A stretch of DNA of 64,000 nt from Mesorhizobium sp. B2-4-3 (GTDB taxonomy: Bacteria; Pseudomonadota; Alphaproteobacteria; Rhizobiales; Rhizobiaceae), in assembly GCF_006442815.1 (NCBI RefSeq), contig NZ_VFVL01000004.1, positions 237,246-301,245 of the forward strand, read 5' to 3'. Positions within the stretch are counted from its first letter, which is position 1, and each line of letters begins with the position of its first letter. Shown piece after piece: positions 29,222-39,183 of this stretch. The translations under genes were made by a program, and so were the position numbers. Below the pieces are notes generated by a model. That model saw only the letters and a program-made list of their open reading frames with translations. It was not told the DNA's origin and ran no database searches.

Positions 29222-30670
29222 TCATGCGTTCAAAGCGCGGCCATAGGCGTCGAGCACGCTCTCCTTCATCATCTCCGAGAGCGTCGGATGCGGGAAGATC
29301 GTGTGCATCAGCTCTTCCTCGGTCGTCTCCAGGTTCATCGCCACGACAAACCCTTGGATGAGCTCGGTCACCTCGGCGCCGACCATGTGCGCGCCGAGAA
29401 GCTGTCCGGTCTTCTTGTCGAAGATGGTCTTGACGAAGCCCTGGTCCTCGCCGAGCGCGATGGCCTTGCCGTTGGCGCTGAAGGGGAAGCGGCCGACGCG
29501 GATGTCCTTGCCTTCAGCCTTGGCCTTCGCTTCCGTCAAGCCAACGGACGCAACCTGCGGGCTGCAATAGGTGCAGCCGGGGATCTTCAACTTGTCGATG
29601 GCATGCACGCCCGGGAAATTGGCTATCTTCTCGATGCAGACGACGCCTTCATGCTCGGCCTTGTGGGCGAGCATCGGTGGGCCGGCGACGTCGCCGATGG
29701 CGTAGACGCCGGGCACATTGGTCTTGCCGTAGCCGTCGACGACCACGCAGCCGCGATCCGTCTTCACGCCAAGCGCTTCCAGGCCAAGATTTTCGATGTT
29801 GCCCTGCACGCCGACGGCCGAGATCATGCGGTCGGCGGTGATCTTCTCGACCTTGCCGTTCTTCATCTCGACATGCGCGGTGACCGAATTGGCGCCCTTT
29901 TCAACCTTGGTCACCTTGGCCTCGAGGAGGATCTTCATCCCCTGCTTCTCGAACTGCTTCTGCGCGAATTTCGAGACCTCGGCGTCCTCGACCGGCATCA
30001 CCGCCGGCAGCAGCTCGACCACCGTCACATCGGCGCCCATGGTGCGGTAGAAGGAAGCGAACTCGATGCCGATGGCGCCCGAGCCCATCACAAGCAGCGA
30101 CTTCGGCATTTCCTTCGGTACCATGGCCTCGAAATAGGTCCAGATCAGCTTGCCGTCCGGCTCGATGCCGGGCAACGCGCGCGGCCTTGCGCCGGTCGCC
30201 AGGATGATGTGCTTGGCAGTGTAGGTGCCCTCGCCCTTGACGCCTTTCGGCACCGGCGGCTGCGGCTCCATCGCCTTCTTCGCGGTCTTCGAAACGACGA
30301 CCTCACCGGGCTTCGAGAGCTTCGCCTCGCCCCAGATGACGTCGACCTTGTTCTTCTTCATCAGGAAGCCGACGCCGGTGTTGAGCCTGAGCGACACTTT
30401 TCGCGAGCGGTCGACCACGGCGGCGGTGTCGGGGATAATTTTACCGCCTTCAAGCTTCAGCCCGTAATCCTTCAGATGATCCGAATAATGCATAATCTCG
30501 GCCGAGCGCAGCAGCGCCTTGGTGGGGATGCAGCCCCAGTTGAGGCAGATGCCGCCAAGATGCTCGCGCTCGACGATTGCCGTCTTGAAGCCGAGCTGGG
30601 CGGAACGCACCGCCGTGACATAGCCGCCGGGGCCTGAGCCGATGATGATGACGTCGTAGGATTCAGCCAC
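29222..30670 (-). CDS. lpdA: Dihydrolipoyl dehydrogenase (E3)
   Basis: 482 aa FAD flavoprotein that reoxidises dihydrolipoamide with NAD. The FAD site is IIIGSGPGGYVTA; the redox disulfide is GGICLNWGCIPTK. The NAD site is VMGSGAIGIEFASFYRTMG and the C-terminal HAHPTLSE-type motif is FPHPTLSEMMKES. It belongs to the pdhA-pdhB-pdhC-(SGNH)-lpdA operon, with the SGNH gene 27 bases upstream. It lacks an N-terminal lipoyl domain. Confidence 0.96.
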   Translation of the reverse strand: MAESYDVIIIGSGPGGYVTAVRSAQLGFKTAIVEREHLGGICLNWGCIPTKALLRSAEIMHYSDHLKDYGLKLEGGKIIPDTAAVVDRSRKVSLRLNTGVGFLMKKNKVDVIWGEAKLSKPGEVVVSKTAKKAMEPQPPVPKGVKGEGTYTAKHIILATGARPRALPGIEPDGKLIWTYFEAMVPKEMPKSLLVMGSGAIGIEFASFYRTMGADVTVVELLPAVMPVEDAEVSKFAQKQFEKQGMKILLEAKVTKVEKGANSVTAHVEMKNGKVEKITADRMISAVGVQGNIENLGLEALGVKTDRGCVVVDGYGKTNVPGVYAIGDVAGPPMLAHKAEHEGVVCIEKIANFPGVHAIDKLKIPGCTYCSPQVASVGLTEAKAKAEGKDIRVGRFPFSANGKAIALGEDQGFVKTIFDKKTGQLLGAHMVGAEVTELIQGFVVAMNLETTEEELMHTIFPHPTLSEMMKESVLDAYGRALNA

Positions 30671-30697
30671 GGGTTTTCTCCCTGATCTTTCTGAGGG

Positions 30698-31336
30698 TTA
30701 GAGCGAGAGCATGATGCGCACGAGCGGCGCCAGAGCCTTGCCGATGTTTCGCGTGTTCTCGGCATCGAGATGGACGCCGTCGAGCGGCGTGGTGGTGGCG
30801 ACGTTGCCGGCGTCGAAGAAGCCGCAGCCAGCCTCGTCGGCAAGTGCCGAATATTGCGGCGCCAGCCGCTTGGACGCGTCGTCGCCGCCGGCGAACATTT
30901 CCTTGAATTCGGCGTTGTCGGTGCGCGTCACCGCCGGCGGCGCGACGATGAGCATCTGCGGCGCCGGCCATTCGAATGGGAAGTCATGGCCGCGCACGAT
31001 ATCGATCAGCCGCTGCACGCCTTGCTTGGCCGCGACCGGATTGCCGTGAATCCAGGGCTTCATGTCGTTGGAGCCCAGCATGACGATGACGAGATCGAGC
31101 GGCGCATGGCTGGTCAGGATCGTCGGCAGGACGCGGGCGCCATTGCGATCGGCGCCGGCCAGATGGTCGTCGAAGGCGGTGGTGCGGCCGTTGAGGCCTT
31201 CGGCGATGACCTCGACGTCGTCGCCCAGTGCCGCCTTCAGCACACTCGGCCAGCGATCTTCCAGCGCGTGGCGGCCGAGGCTGCCGGCGTCATAGCCCCA
31301 GGTCAGCGAGTCGCCATAGCAGAGAATTGTCTTCAT
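30698..31336 (-). CDS. SGNH/GDSL family hydrolase
   Basis: 212 aa esterase fold. Block I is ILCYGDSLTWGYDAG (nucleophile Ser in GDSL), block III is VIVMLGSNDMK (Gly/Asn), and block V is PLDGVHLDAEN (DxxH with catalytic Asp and His). It has no signal peptide, so it is cytoplasmic. It is placed between pdhC and lpdA. Substrate is unknown; similar proteins are acyl- or acetyl-esterases. Confidence 0.9.
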   Translation of the reverse strand: MKTILCYGDSLTWGYDAGSLGRHALEDRWPSVLKAALGDDVEVIAEGLNGRTTAFDDHLAGADRNGARVLPTILTSHAPLDLVIVMLGSNDMKPWIHGNPVAAKQGVQRLIDIVRGHDFPFEWPAPQMLIVAPPAVTRTDNAEFKEMFAGGDDASKRLAPQYSALADEAGCGFFDAGNVATTTPLDGVHLDAENTRNIGKALAPLVRIMLSL

Positions 31337-31455
31337 GCGGTTGCCCCACCCTTGCCGAAATCTGACTGTGAGCGCCTGACACGCCGGCGTGCGAAGAGCT
31401 CGCCAGCGGGATCGAAAATGACCAAGGCGAAAAGGCTGGTGAAGAATTTCCGCAC
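31333..31455 (-). CDS. Possible 40-residue coupled ORF
   Basis: Between pdhC and the SGNH gene, on the same strand. GTG start at 31455 behind an A/G-rich stretch (GGGAAAAGG). It encodes a hydrophobic start RKFFTSLFALVIFDPAG followed by an Arg-rich tail (ARRRVRRS). Its TGA overlaps the ATG of the SGNH gene in the ATGA manner used by real coupled genes in this window. I see no family. It could be a chance frame. Confidence 0.35.
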   Translation of the reverse strand: MRKFFTSLFALVIFDPAGELFARRRVRRSQSDFGKGGATA

Positions 31456-31468
31456 CGCCTTTTCCCTT

Positions 31469-32824
31469 TTACACCAGCATGCCCATCGGGTTTTCGATCA
31501 AGCGCTTGAAGGCGCCGAGCAGTTCGGCGCCGAGCGCGCCGTCGACGGCACGGTGATCGGTCGACAAGGTCACCGACATCACGGTGGCTATTCTAATCTC
31601 GCCCTTCTTTACCACCGCCCGCTCCTCGCCGGCGCCGACCGCCAAAATCGTCGCATGCGGCGGGTTGATGACCGCGGCAAAGTCCTTGATGCCGAACATG
31701 CCCAGATTCGACACCGCCGTCGTGCCGCCCTGATACTCTTCCGGCTTCAACTTGCGGCTTCTGGCGCGGCTCGCCAGGTCCTTCATCTCGTTGGAGATGA
31801 CCGACAGCGTCTTTTCGTCCGCATGGCGGATGATCGGGGTGATCAGGCCGCCGGGGATCGACACGGCGACGCCGACATCGGCGTGCTTGTGCTTGACCAT
31901 GGCGCTCTCGGTCCAGGAGGCATTGGCGTCCGGCACCGCCATCAGCGCCATGGCCATCGCCTTGATCACCATGTCGTTGACCGAGAGCTTGTAGGCCGGG
32001 GCTTCGCCCTTGTCGGTCTTCCTCATGGGTGCTGCGGCATTCAATTGCGTGCGCAGCGCCAAGAGCGCATCGAGTTCGCAATCCAGCGTCAAATAGAAAT
32101 GCGGAATGGTCGACTTCGCCTCGACCAGGCGGCGCGCGATGGTCTTGCGCATATTGTCATGCGGCACCAGCTCATAGGAGCCTTCGGCGAACAGCTTCAG
32201 CACCTGATCGTCCGACATCGGCCTTGGCGCGGCCGCCGGAGCGGATGGAGCACCGGCAGGCGCCTTCGCAGCCGGAGCGCCGCCGGAAGCGATCGCCGCC
32301 TCGACATCGACCTTCACCACGCGGCCATGAGGGCCGGAACCGGTCAGCGCGGTCACGTCGACGCCGGCATCCTTGGCGATGCGGCGAGCCAGCGGCGATG
32401 CGAAGACGCGATCGCCGGCAGCGTGCCCGTTGGCGGCGGGTGCAGGCTCGGCCTTCGCCGCCGCGGCTGCTGCCGGCTTGGGGGCTTCCTTGGGCGTTTC
32501 GGCCTTCGGGGCATCCGCTTTCGGCGCTTCGGCCTTGGGCGCGGCGGCGCCGCCGCTCTTGGCAGCGGCAGCGGCATCCTCGCCTTCACCAGCCAGGATG
32601 GCAATCAGCGCGTTGACCTTGACGCCCTCGGTGCCAGCCGGAACCACCAGCTTGGCGACCGTGCCTTCATCGACGGCCTCGACTTCCATCGTCGCCTTGT
32701 CGGTCTCGATCTCGGCGATCACGTCGCCGGGCGAGACCTTATCGCCTTCCTTGACCAGCCACTTGGAAAGATTGCCCTCTTCCATCGTGGGCGAGAGCGC
32801 CGGCATGGTGATGTTGATTGGCAT
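31469..32824 (-). CDS. pdhC: Pyruvate dehydrogenase E2 (dihydrolipoamide acetyltransferase)
   Basis: 451 aa. N-terminal lipoyl domain with the lipoylated Lys in [15 protein letters not shown], then an Ala/Pro/Lys-rich flexible linker (about residues 85-135). The peripheral subunit-binding domain is ASPLARRIAKDAGVDVTAL, and the C-terminal catalytic domain carries STDHRAVDGA (HxxxDG). It forms the core of the complex with PdhA/PdhB and Lpd. It starts 18 bases after pdhB. Confidence 0.96.
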   Translation of the reverse strand: MPINITMPALSPTMEEGNLSKWLVKEGDKVSPGDVIAEIETDKATMEVEAVDEGTVAKLVVPAGTEGVKVNALIAILAGEGEDAAAAAKSGGAAAPKAEAPKADAPKAETPKEAPKPAAAAAAKAEPAPAANGHAAGDRVFASPLARRIAKDAGVDVTALTGSGPHGRVVKVDVEAAIASGGAPAAKAPAGAPSAPAAAPRPMSDDQVLKLFAEGSYELVPHDNMRKTIARRLVEAKSTIPHFYLTLDCELDALLALRTQLNAAAPMRKTDKGEAPAYKLSVNDMVIKAMAMALMAVPDANASWTESAMVKHKHADVGVAVSIPGGLITPIIRHADEKTLSVISNEMKDLASRARSRKLKPEEYQGGTTAVSNLGMFGIKDFAAVINPPHATILAVGAGEERAVVKKGEIRIATVMSVTLSTDHRAVDGALGAELLGAFKRLIENPMGMLV

Positions 32825-32842
32825 GATGTCCTCCCGACCGGC

Positions 32843-34237
32843 TCAGCGATAAGTGACGGCTTTGACGGCCTCGACGACTTCGCCGACGTTTGGCAATGCC
32901 AGCTTCTCGAGGTTCGCCGCGTAAGGCATCGGCACGTCCTTGCCGGCGATGGTGATCACCGGCGCATCGAGGAAGTCGAAGGCGCGCTGCGAGACCTGGC
33001 TGGCGATGTGGTCGCCGACCGAGTTCTGCGGATAACCTTCTTCCACCACCACCAGACGGTTGGTCTTCTTCACCGAAGCGATGATCGTGTCGAAGTCGAG
33101 CGGCCGAATGGTCCTGAGATCGATGATCTCGGCATCGATGCCCATGCCGCGCAGCTCGGCTTCCGCCTTGACCGCATAGGTCATGCCGATGCCGAAGGAG
33201 ACGAGTGTGACGTCCTTGCCCTGCTTGTGGACACGCGCCTTGCCGATCGGCAGCACGAAGTCGTCGAGCTTCGGCACGTCGAAGGAATGGCCGTAGAGGA
33301 TCTCGTTCTCCAGGAAGATGACCGGGTTCGGATCGCGAATGGCCGCCTTGAGCAAGCCCTTGGCGTCGGCAGCCGTATAGGGCATCACCACCTTTAGGCC
33401 GGGAATATGGCTGTACCAGGCGGCATAGCATTGCGAGTGCTGCGCGGCGACGCGGGCAGCCGCACCGTTGGGACCACGGAACACGATCGGCGCGCCCATC
33501 TGGCCGCCGGACATATAGAGCGTCTTGGCGGCCGAGTTGATGATCTGGTCGATCGCCTGCATGGCGAAGTTGAAGGTCATGAACTCGACGATCGGTTTCA
33601 ACCCGGCCATCGCGGCGCCGACGCCGACGCCGGCAAAGCCATGCTCGGTGATCGGCGTGTCGACGACCCGTCGCGGCCCGAATTCCTGCAGCAGGCCCTG
33701 CGTGATCTTGTAGGCGCCCTGGTACTCGGCGACCTCCTCGCCCATGACGAAGACATCGCCGTCGCGGCGCATTTCCTCGGCCATGGCGTCACGGAGCGCT
33801 TCGCGCACCGTGGTGGAAACCATCTCGGTGCCGGCGGGAATATCCGGATCGGCGGCGATCTCCGCCTTCGGCGCGGCGGCGACCGGCGTGGCAGCGTCGC
33901 TCTTGGCCGCGGCGGGGGCCGGCGCCGGTGCGGCTTTTTCAGCCTTGGCGGTCTCTTCTTCGCCGATGCCTTCGCCAGCCTTGTCGACGTCTTCGCCGTC
34001 GACGGCAAGCACGGCGATGACCGCATTGACCTTGACGCCTTCACTGCCGGCGGGAACCACGATCTTGGCCAGCGTGCCTTCGTCGACGGCTTCGACTTCC
34101 ATCGTCGCCTTGTCGGTCTCGATCTCGGCGATCACGTCACCGGCGACGATCTTGTCGCCTTCGTTCTTCAGCCATTTGGAAAGATTGCCCTCTTCCATCG
34201 TCGGGGAGAGCGCGGGCATGAGAATTTCGATCGGCAT
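32843..34237 (-). CDS. pdhB: Pyruvate dehydrogenase E1 beta with N-terminal lipoyl domain
   Basis: 464 aa. Residues 1-80 form a complete lipoyl domain (Lys43 in [10 protein letters not shown]), then an Ala/Pro/Lys linker to about residue 135. The E1-beta transketolase-like part follows, with [30 protein letters not shown] and [23 protein letters not shown]. An extra lipoyl domain on E1-beta is a known rhizobial and alphaproteobacterial feature; most other bacteria lack it. It lies 12 bases after pdhA. Confidence 0.96.
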   Translation of the reverse strand: MPIEILMPALSPTMEEGNLSKWLKNEGDKIVAGDVIAEIETDKATMEVEAVDEGTLAKIVVPAGSEGVKVNAVIAVLAVDGEDVDKAGEGIGEEETAKAEKAAPAPAPAAAKSDAATPVAAAPKAEIAADPDIPAGTEMVSTTVREALRDAMAEEMRRDGDVFVMGEEVAEYQGAYKITQGLLQEFGPRRVVDTPITEHGFAGVGVGAAMAGLKPIVEFMTFNFAMQAIDQIINSAAKTLYMSGGQMGAPIVFRGPNGAAARVAAQHSQCYAAWYSHIPGLKVVMPYTAADAKGLLKAAIRDPNPVIFLENEILYGHSFDVPKLDDFVLPIGKARVHKQGKDVTLVSFGIGMTYAVKAEAELRGMGIDAEIIDLRTIRPLDFDTIIASVKKTNRLVVVEEGYPQNSVGDHIASQVSQRAFDFLDAPVITIAGKDVPMPYAANLEKLALPNVGEVVEAVKAVTYR

Positions 34238-34249
34238 GTCCTTGCCTCC

Positions 34250-35287
34250 CTAGTGTACGATGTCGGTCCAGAGCTCGGACGGATCCGGCTCGGCGTCGTG
34301 CTGGGCGAATTCGGCGGCATCGGCGACGACGTCACGAACCTCCTTGTCGACGGTCTTGAGCTCGTCCTCGCTCGCCCACTTCTTGTCGAGCAGCCGCGCC
34401 TTGACCTGCTCGATCGGGTCATGCTCGGAGCGCATCTTCTGCACTTCCTCCTTGGAGCGGTATTTCGCCGGGTCCGACATCGAATGGCCGCGATAGCGGT
34501 AGGTCTGCATCTCGAGGATGAGTGGACCGTTGCCGGCACGGCACCATTCGGTGGCGAGATCGGCCGCCGACTTCACGGCGCGGACGTCCATGCCGTCGAC
34601 CTGGATGCCCGGGATCTTGAAGGAAGCGCCGCGATGCGAGAAGTCGGTCTCGGCCGACGAGCGCGACACGGACGTGCCCATGGCGTAGCGGTTGTTCTCG
34701 ATGATGTAGATCACCGGCAGCTTCCATAGCGAGGCCATGTTGAAGCTTTCATAGACCTGGCCCTGGTTGGCGGCGCCGTCGCCGAAATAGGTCAGCGAGA
34801 CGTTCTTGTTTTCGCGGTAGCGGTTGGCGAAGGCGAGACCGGTGCCGAGCGACACCTGCGCGCCGACGATGCCATGGCCGCCATAGAAATGCTTCTCCTT
34901 GGAGAACATATGCATGGAGCCGCCCTTGCCCTTCGACAGGCCGCCGCGGCGCCCGGTGAGCTCGGCCATGACGCCGCGCGGCGACAGCTCCATCGCCAGC
35001 ATGTGGCCATGGTCGCGATAGGCGGTGATCATCTGGTCGCCTTCGACCAGCGCCATCTTCATGCCGGTGACGACGGCCTCCTGGCCGATATAGAGGTGGC
35101 AGAAGCCGCCGATGAAGCCCATGCCGTAGAGCTGGCCGGCCTTCTCCTCGAAGCGGCGGATCAAAAGCATGTGCCGGTAGGCGGAAAGCTCTTCTTTTTT
35201 GGTGAAATCGGCCGGCTTGGGCGCTGACAGATTGGGCTGTTTGTCGGATCTGGATTTTGCGGGCGCTTTTTTGGCGGCGGTGGCCAT
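34250..35287 (-). CDS. pdhA: Pyruvate dehydrogenase E1 alpha
   Basis: 345 aa thiamine diphosphate subunit. TPP/Mg motif FGDGAANQGQVYESFNMASLWKLPVIYIIENN (GDG-x26-NN), RFEEKAGQLYG near the N-terminus, and the phospho-loop-like YRYRGHSMSDPAKYR. The N-terminal extension is Lys-rich (AAKKAPAKSRSDKQ). First gene of pdhABC; a region with three ATGCAT hexamers lies upstream. Confidence 0.96.
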   Translation of the reverse strand: MATAAKKAPAKSRSDKQPNLSAPKPADFTKKEELSAYRHMLLIRRFEEKAGQLYGMGFIGGFCHLYIGQEAVVTGMKMALVEGDQMITAYRDHGHMLAMELSPRGVMAELTGRRGGLSKGKGGSMHMFSKEKHFYGGHGIVGAQVSLGTGLAFANRYRENKNVSLTYFGDGAANQGQVYESFNMASLWKLPVIYIIENNRYAMGTSVSRSSAETDFSHRGASFKIPGIQVDGMDVRAVKSAADLATEWCRAGNGPLILEMQTYRYRGHSMSDPAKYRSKEEVQKMRSEHDPIEQVKARLLDKKWASEDELKTVDKEVRDVVADAAEFAQHDAEPDPSELWTDIVH

Positions 35288-35365
35288 GCGTCACTCCCTG
35301 TTGGCGTCTCTTCGCGGACATTCAGGGAGAGCGATCGTCTCCCCACCGATTTGCGGAAAGCTAAC

Positions 35366-35414
35366 ATGCAAGGATGCATTGCGCCATGCTGAAAAATGCA
35401 TGGCTGGCATGCAT
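35366..35414. promoter_or_regulatory. ATGCAT cluster upstream of pdhA
   Basis: The palindrome ATGCAT occurs at 35374-35379, 35396-35401 and 35409-35414, with ATGCA at 35366 and ATGCT at 35386, all within 49 bases between ftsB and pdhA. It may be an operator for pyruvate or acetyl-CoA control; no regulator is identified. Confidence 0.35.
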
Positions 35415-35462
35415 CTAAGCGATTAGAATCATTGAAAATAAAGACGATTAACCGTAATTCGG

Positions 35463-35786
35463 TTATTTCGCCGGAGCAGGCAGCATGATGGTGATTTCGT
35501 CGGGATGGGACAGATTGAGCGCCTTTCGGGCCTGCTCGTCAAGCATATCCTTCTCCAGCGTGCCTTCATGCAGCAGCTGGACGCGGCGCTCGAAGTCGAC
35601 ACGGCGTGCTTTGACGGCATCGAGTTGAGCCTGCAATTCGACCTTGCGGGCCTCGAGCCGATATTTGGAATAGATGCCGAATTCGCCGTGATAGGCATGG
35701 AAGCCGAAATAGGCCAGGAAGAGCACGCAAAGCGAGGGGATGATCAGCCTGCCGGTGTTTCTCTGCTTGTGCTGACGTGTCCACAT
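35463..35786 (-). CDS. FtsB/DivIC family septum formation initiator
   Basis: 107 aa. Basic N-terminus (MWTRQHKQRNTG), a single membrane helix RLIIPSLCVLFLAYFGFHAYHG, then a coiled coil (LEARKVELQAQLDAVKARRVDFERRVQLLHEGTLEKDMLDEQA) and the family ending ALNLSHPDEITI. This single-pass division protein would bridge FtsL and FtsQ. It sits between eno and pdhA, its usual place in Alphaproteobacteria. Confidence 0.9.
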   Translation of the reverse strand: MWTRQHKQRNTGRLIIPSLCVLFLAYFGFHAYHGEFGIYSKYRLEARKVELQAQLDAVKARRVDFERRVQLLHEGTLEKDMLDEQARKALNLSHPDEITIMLPAPAK

Positions 35787-35890
35787 GACCCGAACCCTCG
35801 CGGCCGCGAACGCAAGCGACCATGAATCGTATTTCGCCCGATTGTGCTTAATGGACGGTTACGGGCGGCCTTATCGAGGATCGCCGGAAC

Positions 35891-35917
35891 AAAAAAGGGC
35901 GGGAATGACCCGCCCTT
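35891..35917 (-). terminator. Rho-independent terminator of eno
   Basis: Stem AAGGGCGGG / CCCGCCCTT with loop AATGA (on the + strand), followed on the - strand by TTTTTT. It lies 25 bases past the eno stop. Confidence 0.9.
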
Positions 35918-35941
35918 GTCAGATTGTTCGAACAGACCGGA

Positions 35942-37258
<1,317 letters not shown>

Positions 37259-37416
37259 TTAGCCAAAGCGGAGCAAAAGGCAATCGGCGGGGCCGCAATT
37301 ATTGCCGGAGGCAGGATTCACGAAGCGCAAATTTCTGTCATCATAAGTCATGCGGGCTGCACGGCCTTCTCATCTATGGTCGCATCCGCGCGGGGCGAAA
37401 CAGGAGGAGTTTCGCC

Positions 37417-37539
37417 ATGTCCCAGTTGAGCGGTATCGTGAGTTTGTTCCTGATCGCGGCGGCGTTCCTGACGTCATGCGACGACCGGAAGTCCCAGCAG
37501 AACTCGGTAGAGCTATCGACCCTCCAAGCGGCGCAGTAG
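37417..37539 (+). CDS. Small lipoprotein, 40 aa
   Basis: ATG at 37417 with a strong AGGAGGAG at 37402-37409. The sequence has a hydrophobic signal (MSQLSGIVSLFLIAAAFL) and a lipobox LTSC, then a short tail DDRKSQQNSVELSTLQAAQ. It would be cleaved to a lipid-anchored peptide of about 20 residues. A strong terminator follows 9 bases later. The good ribosome site, the lipobox and the terminator together make it a real, unnamed gene. Confidence 0.7.
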   Translation: MSQLSGIVSLFLIAAAFLTSCDDRKSQQNSVELSTLQAAQ

Positions 37540-37547
37540 TTCAAAAC

Positions 37548-37590
37548 GCCAAAGGCCCTCGGGTTTTGCCCGGGGGCCTTTGGCTTTCGG
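37548..37590. terminator. Bidirectional terminator
   Basis: A near-perfect hairpin of about 16 bp, GCCAAAGGCCC... with ...GGGCCTTTGGC (37548-37583). It sits between the 40-aa lipoprotein gene (+) and the PRC-barrel gene (-) and can serve both. Confidence 0.85.
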
Positions 37591-37606
37591 TGCGCCGATC
37601 AAGCGG

Positions 37607-37972
37607 TCAATGCCAATAGGGCTTCACATGGTAATACTGGAATGAGGCATCGCGCGCGGCTTCGCCGTCGGCGCCGGTCAATTCCTCGATCGAATAGGCC
37701 GGTGCGGCCTGGAGCTGCTCCTTGGTGAACGGCACGACATAGCCGCCTTGATCCTCGTCATAATCGAGCGTCGCCCACGGAACGGCGTGGTACTTCTCGC
37801 CCATGCCGAGGAAGCCGCCGAAACCGATGACGGCGAACATGATGCCGTTCGACATCTTGTCCAGCATGACGTCCTCGATGCTGCCGATGCTTTTGCCTTC
37901 GGTGTTGTAGACGGACGTGCCGATGACGCGCGAGGCCGCAATGGCTTCGGTATGCCCGGACGGGGTGGTCAT
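37607..37972 (-). CDS. PRC-barrel domain protein
   Basis: 121 aa, start MTTPSGHTEAIAASRVIG. The PRC-barrel motif is VIGTSVYNTEGKSIGSIEDVMLDK, followed by FAVIGFGGFLGMGEKYHAVPW. The C-terminal part is YSIEELTGADGEAA. Such small barrels occur in stress and photosynthesis-type assemblies; function is unknown. It is adjacent to the dodecin gene on the same strand, 71 bases apart. Confidence 0.88.
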   Translation of the reverse strand: MTTPSGHTEAIAASRVIGTSVYNTEGKSIGSIEDVMLDKMSNGIMFAVIGFGGFLGMGEKYHAVPWATLDYDEDQGGYVVPFTKEQLQAAPAYSIEELTGADGEAARDASFQYYHVKPYWH

Positions 37973-38043
37973 GGTGATGCTCCTCTCGGTTGAATGCCTG
38001 CTTTGACAATGAGAGGAGCGCGCTAAGGTTCCCGACGACTTGC

Positions 38044-38250
38044 TTAGCTGTCGGTGAGAATGAAGGTGACCTTCATGTTGACGCGGTAGGCCGCGATCTT
38101 GCCGTCCTCGACGACGATCTTCTGGTCCTGGATCCAGGCGCCCTCGACGTTCTTCAGGGTCTTTGCGGCGCGCGCGATGCCCTTCTCGATGGCATCCTGA
38201 AAGCTCTTCTTGGACGACGACGTGATTTCGGTGACGCGGGCAACGGACAT
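38044..38250 (-). CDS. Dodecin family protein
   Basis: 68 aa, start MSVARVTEITSSSKKSFQDAIEKGIARA. The next part, KTLKNVEGAWIQDQKIVVEDGKIAAYRV, carries the conserved Trp and Gln that sandwich flavins in archaeal dodecin. It forms dodecameric flavin- or CoA-storing shells. It stands next to other small stress-type genes (PRC-barrel, lipoprotein). Confidence 0.93.
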   Translation of the reverse strand: MSVARVTEITSSSKKSFQDAIEKGIARAAKTLKNVEGAWIQDQKIVVEDGKIAAYRVNMKVTFILTDS

Positions 38251-38337
38251 GGCTTCCTCCTGCCAAGACGCTCAGTTACGAAAATGAGCGTAGTCCCGGC
38301 CCAATGCAACCACAAGCCGGCGCAGGAATGGCCCGGA

Positions 38338-39183
38338 TCAGTGCCACTTGGCGATCCGGTCGAAGGCCATCAGCTTTTCCAGCAGCGCCGGCATGTCCTT
38401 GAGCGGCACCATGTTGGGGCCGTCCGAAGACGTCGAGTTGTCCGGGTCTTGATGGGTTTCGATGAAGACGCCGGCGACGCCGACGGCAACGGCCGCGCGC
38501 GCGAGCGTTGCGACGAAGCGCCGTTCACCGCCCGAGGAGCCGCCCTGCCCGCCCGGCTGCTGCACCGAATGGGTCGCGTCGAAGATCACCGGGGCGCCGA
38601 TCTCGGCCATGACCGGCAGCGCGCGCATGTCCGAGACCAGCGTGTTGTAGCCGAACGAGACGCCGCGCTCGGTGGTCAGCACGTTCGGATTGCCGGAACC
38701 GGTGATCTTGGCGACGACGTTCTTCATGTCCCAAGGCGCGAGGAACTGGCCCTTCTTCACGTTGATGACCTTGCCGGTCCTGGCGGCGGCGACCAGCATG
38801 TCGGTCTGTCGCGACAGGAAAGCCGGTATCTGAAGGACATCGACATGGGGGGCTACGATCGCGCACTGCTCCTCGTTATGGACGTCGGTCAGCACCGGAA
38901 GCCCGAACTCCTTGCGCAGATCATCGAAGATCGGCATCGCCGCATCGAGCCCGGCGCCGCGTGTCGCCGACAGCGAGGTGCGGTTGGCCTTGTCGTAGCT
39001 GGTCTTGTAGACGAGGCCGATGCCCAGACGCTCCGTCAGTTCCTTCAGCGCGCCGGCCATGTCGAAAGCGTGCTGGCGCGATTCAAGCTGGCACGGGCCG
39101 GCAATCAGCGACAGCGGCGCATTGTTGGCAAAGACGACCTTGCCGACGGTTACCGATGAATTGGGCGCCAGGGGCTTGCTCAT
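38338..39183 (-). CDS. kdsA: 3-deoxy-8-phosphooctulonate synthase (KDO-8-P synthase)
   Basis: 281 aa class I aldolase-type enzyme that condenses PEP and arabinose-5-phosphate, supplying KDO for LPS. Motifs: LIAGPCQLESRQHAFDMA, YKTSYDKANRTS, PVLTDVHNEEQC, QIPAFLSRQTDML, VNVKKGQFLAPWDMKN and DATHSVQQPGGQGGSSGGER. Its start is coupled to the VOC gene stop. The gene pair with eno in one region is conserved. Confidence 0.97.
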   Translation of the reverse strand: MSKPLAPNSSVTVGKVVFANNAPLSLIAGPCQLESRQHAFDMAGALKELTERLGIGLVYKTSYDKANRTSLSATRGAGLDAAMPIFDDLRKEFGLPVLTDVHNEEQCAIVAPHVDVLQIPAFLSRQTDMLVAAARTGKVINVKKGQFLAPWDMKNVVAKITGSGNPNVLTTERGVSFGYNTLVSDMRALPVMAEIGAPVIFDATHSVQQPGGQGGSSGGERRFVATLARAAVAVGVAGVFIETHQDPDNSTSSDGPNMVPLKDMPALLEKLMAFDRIAKWH

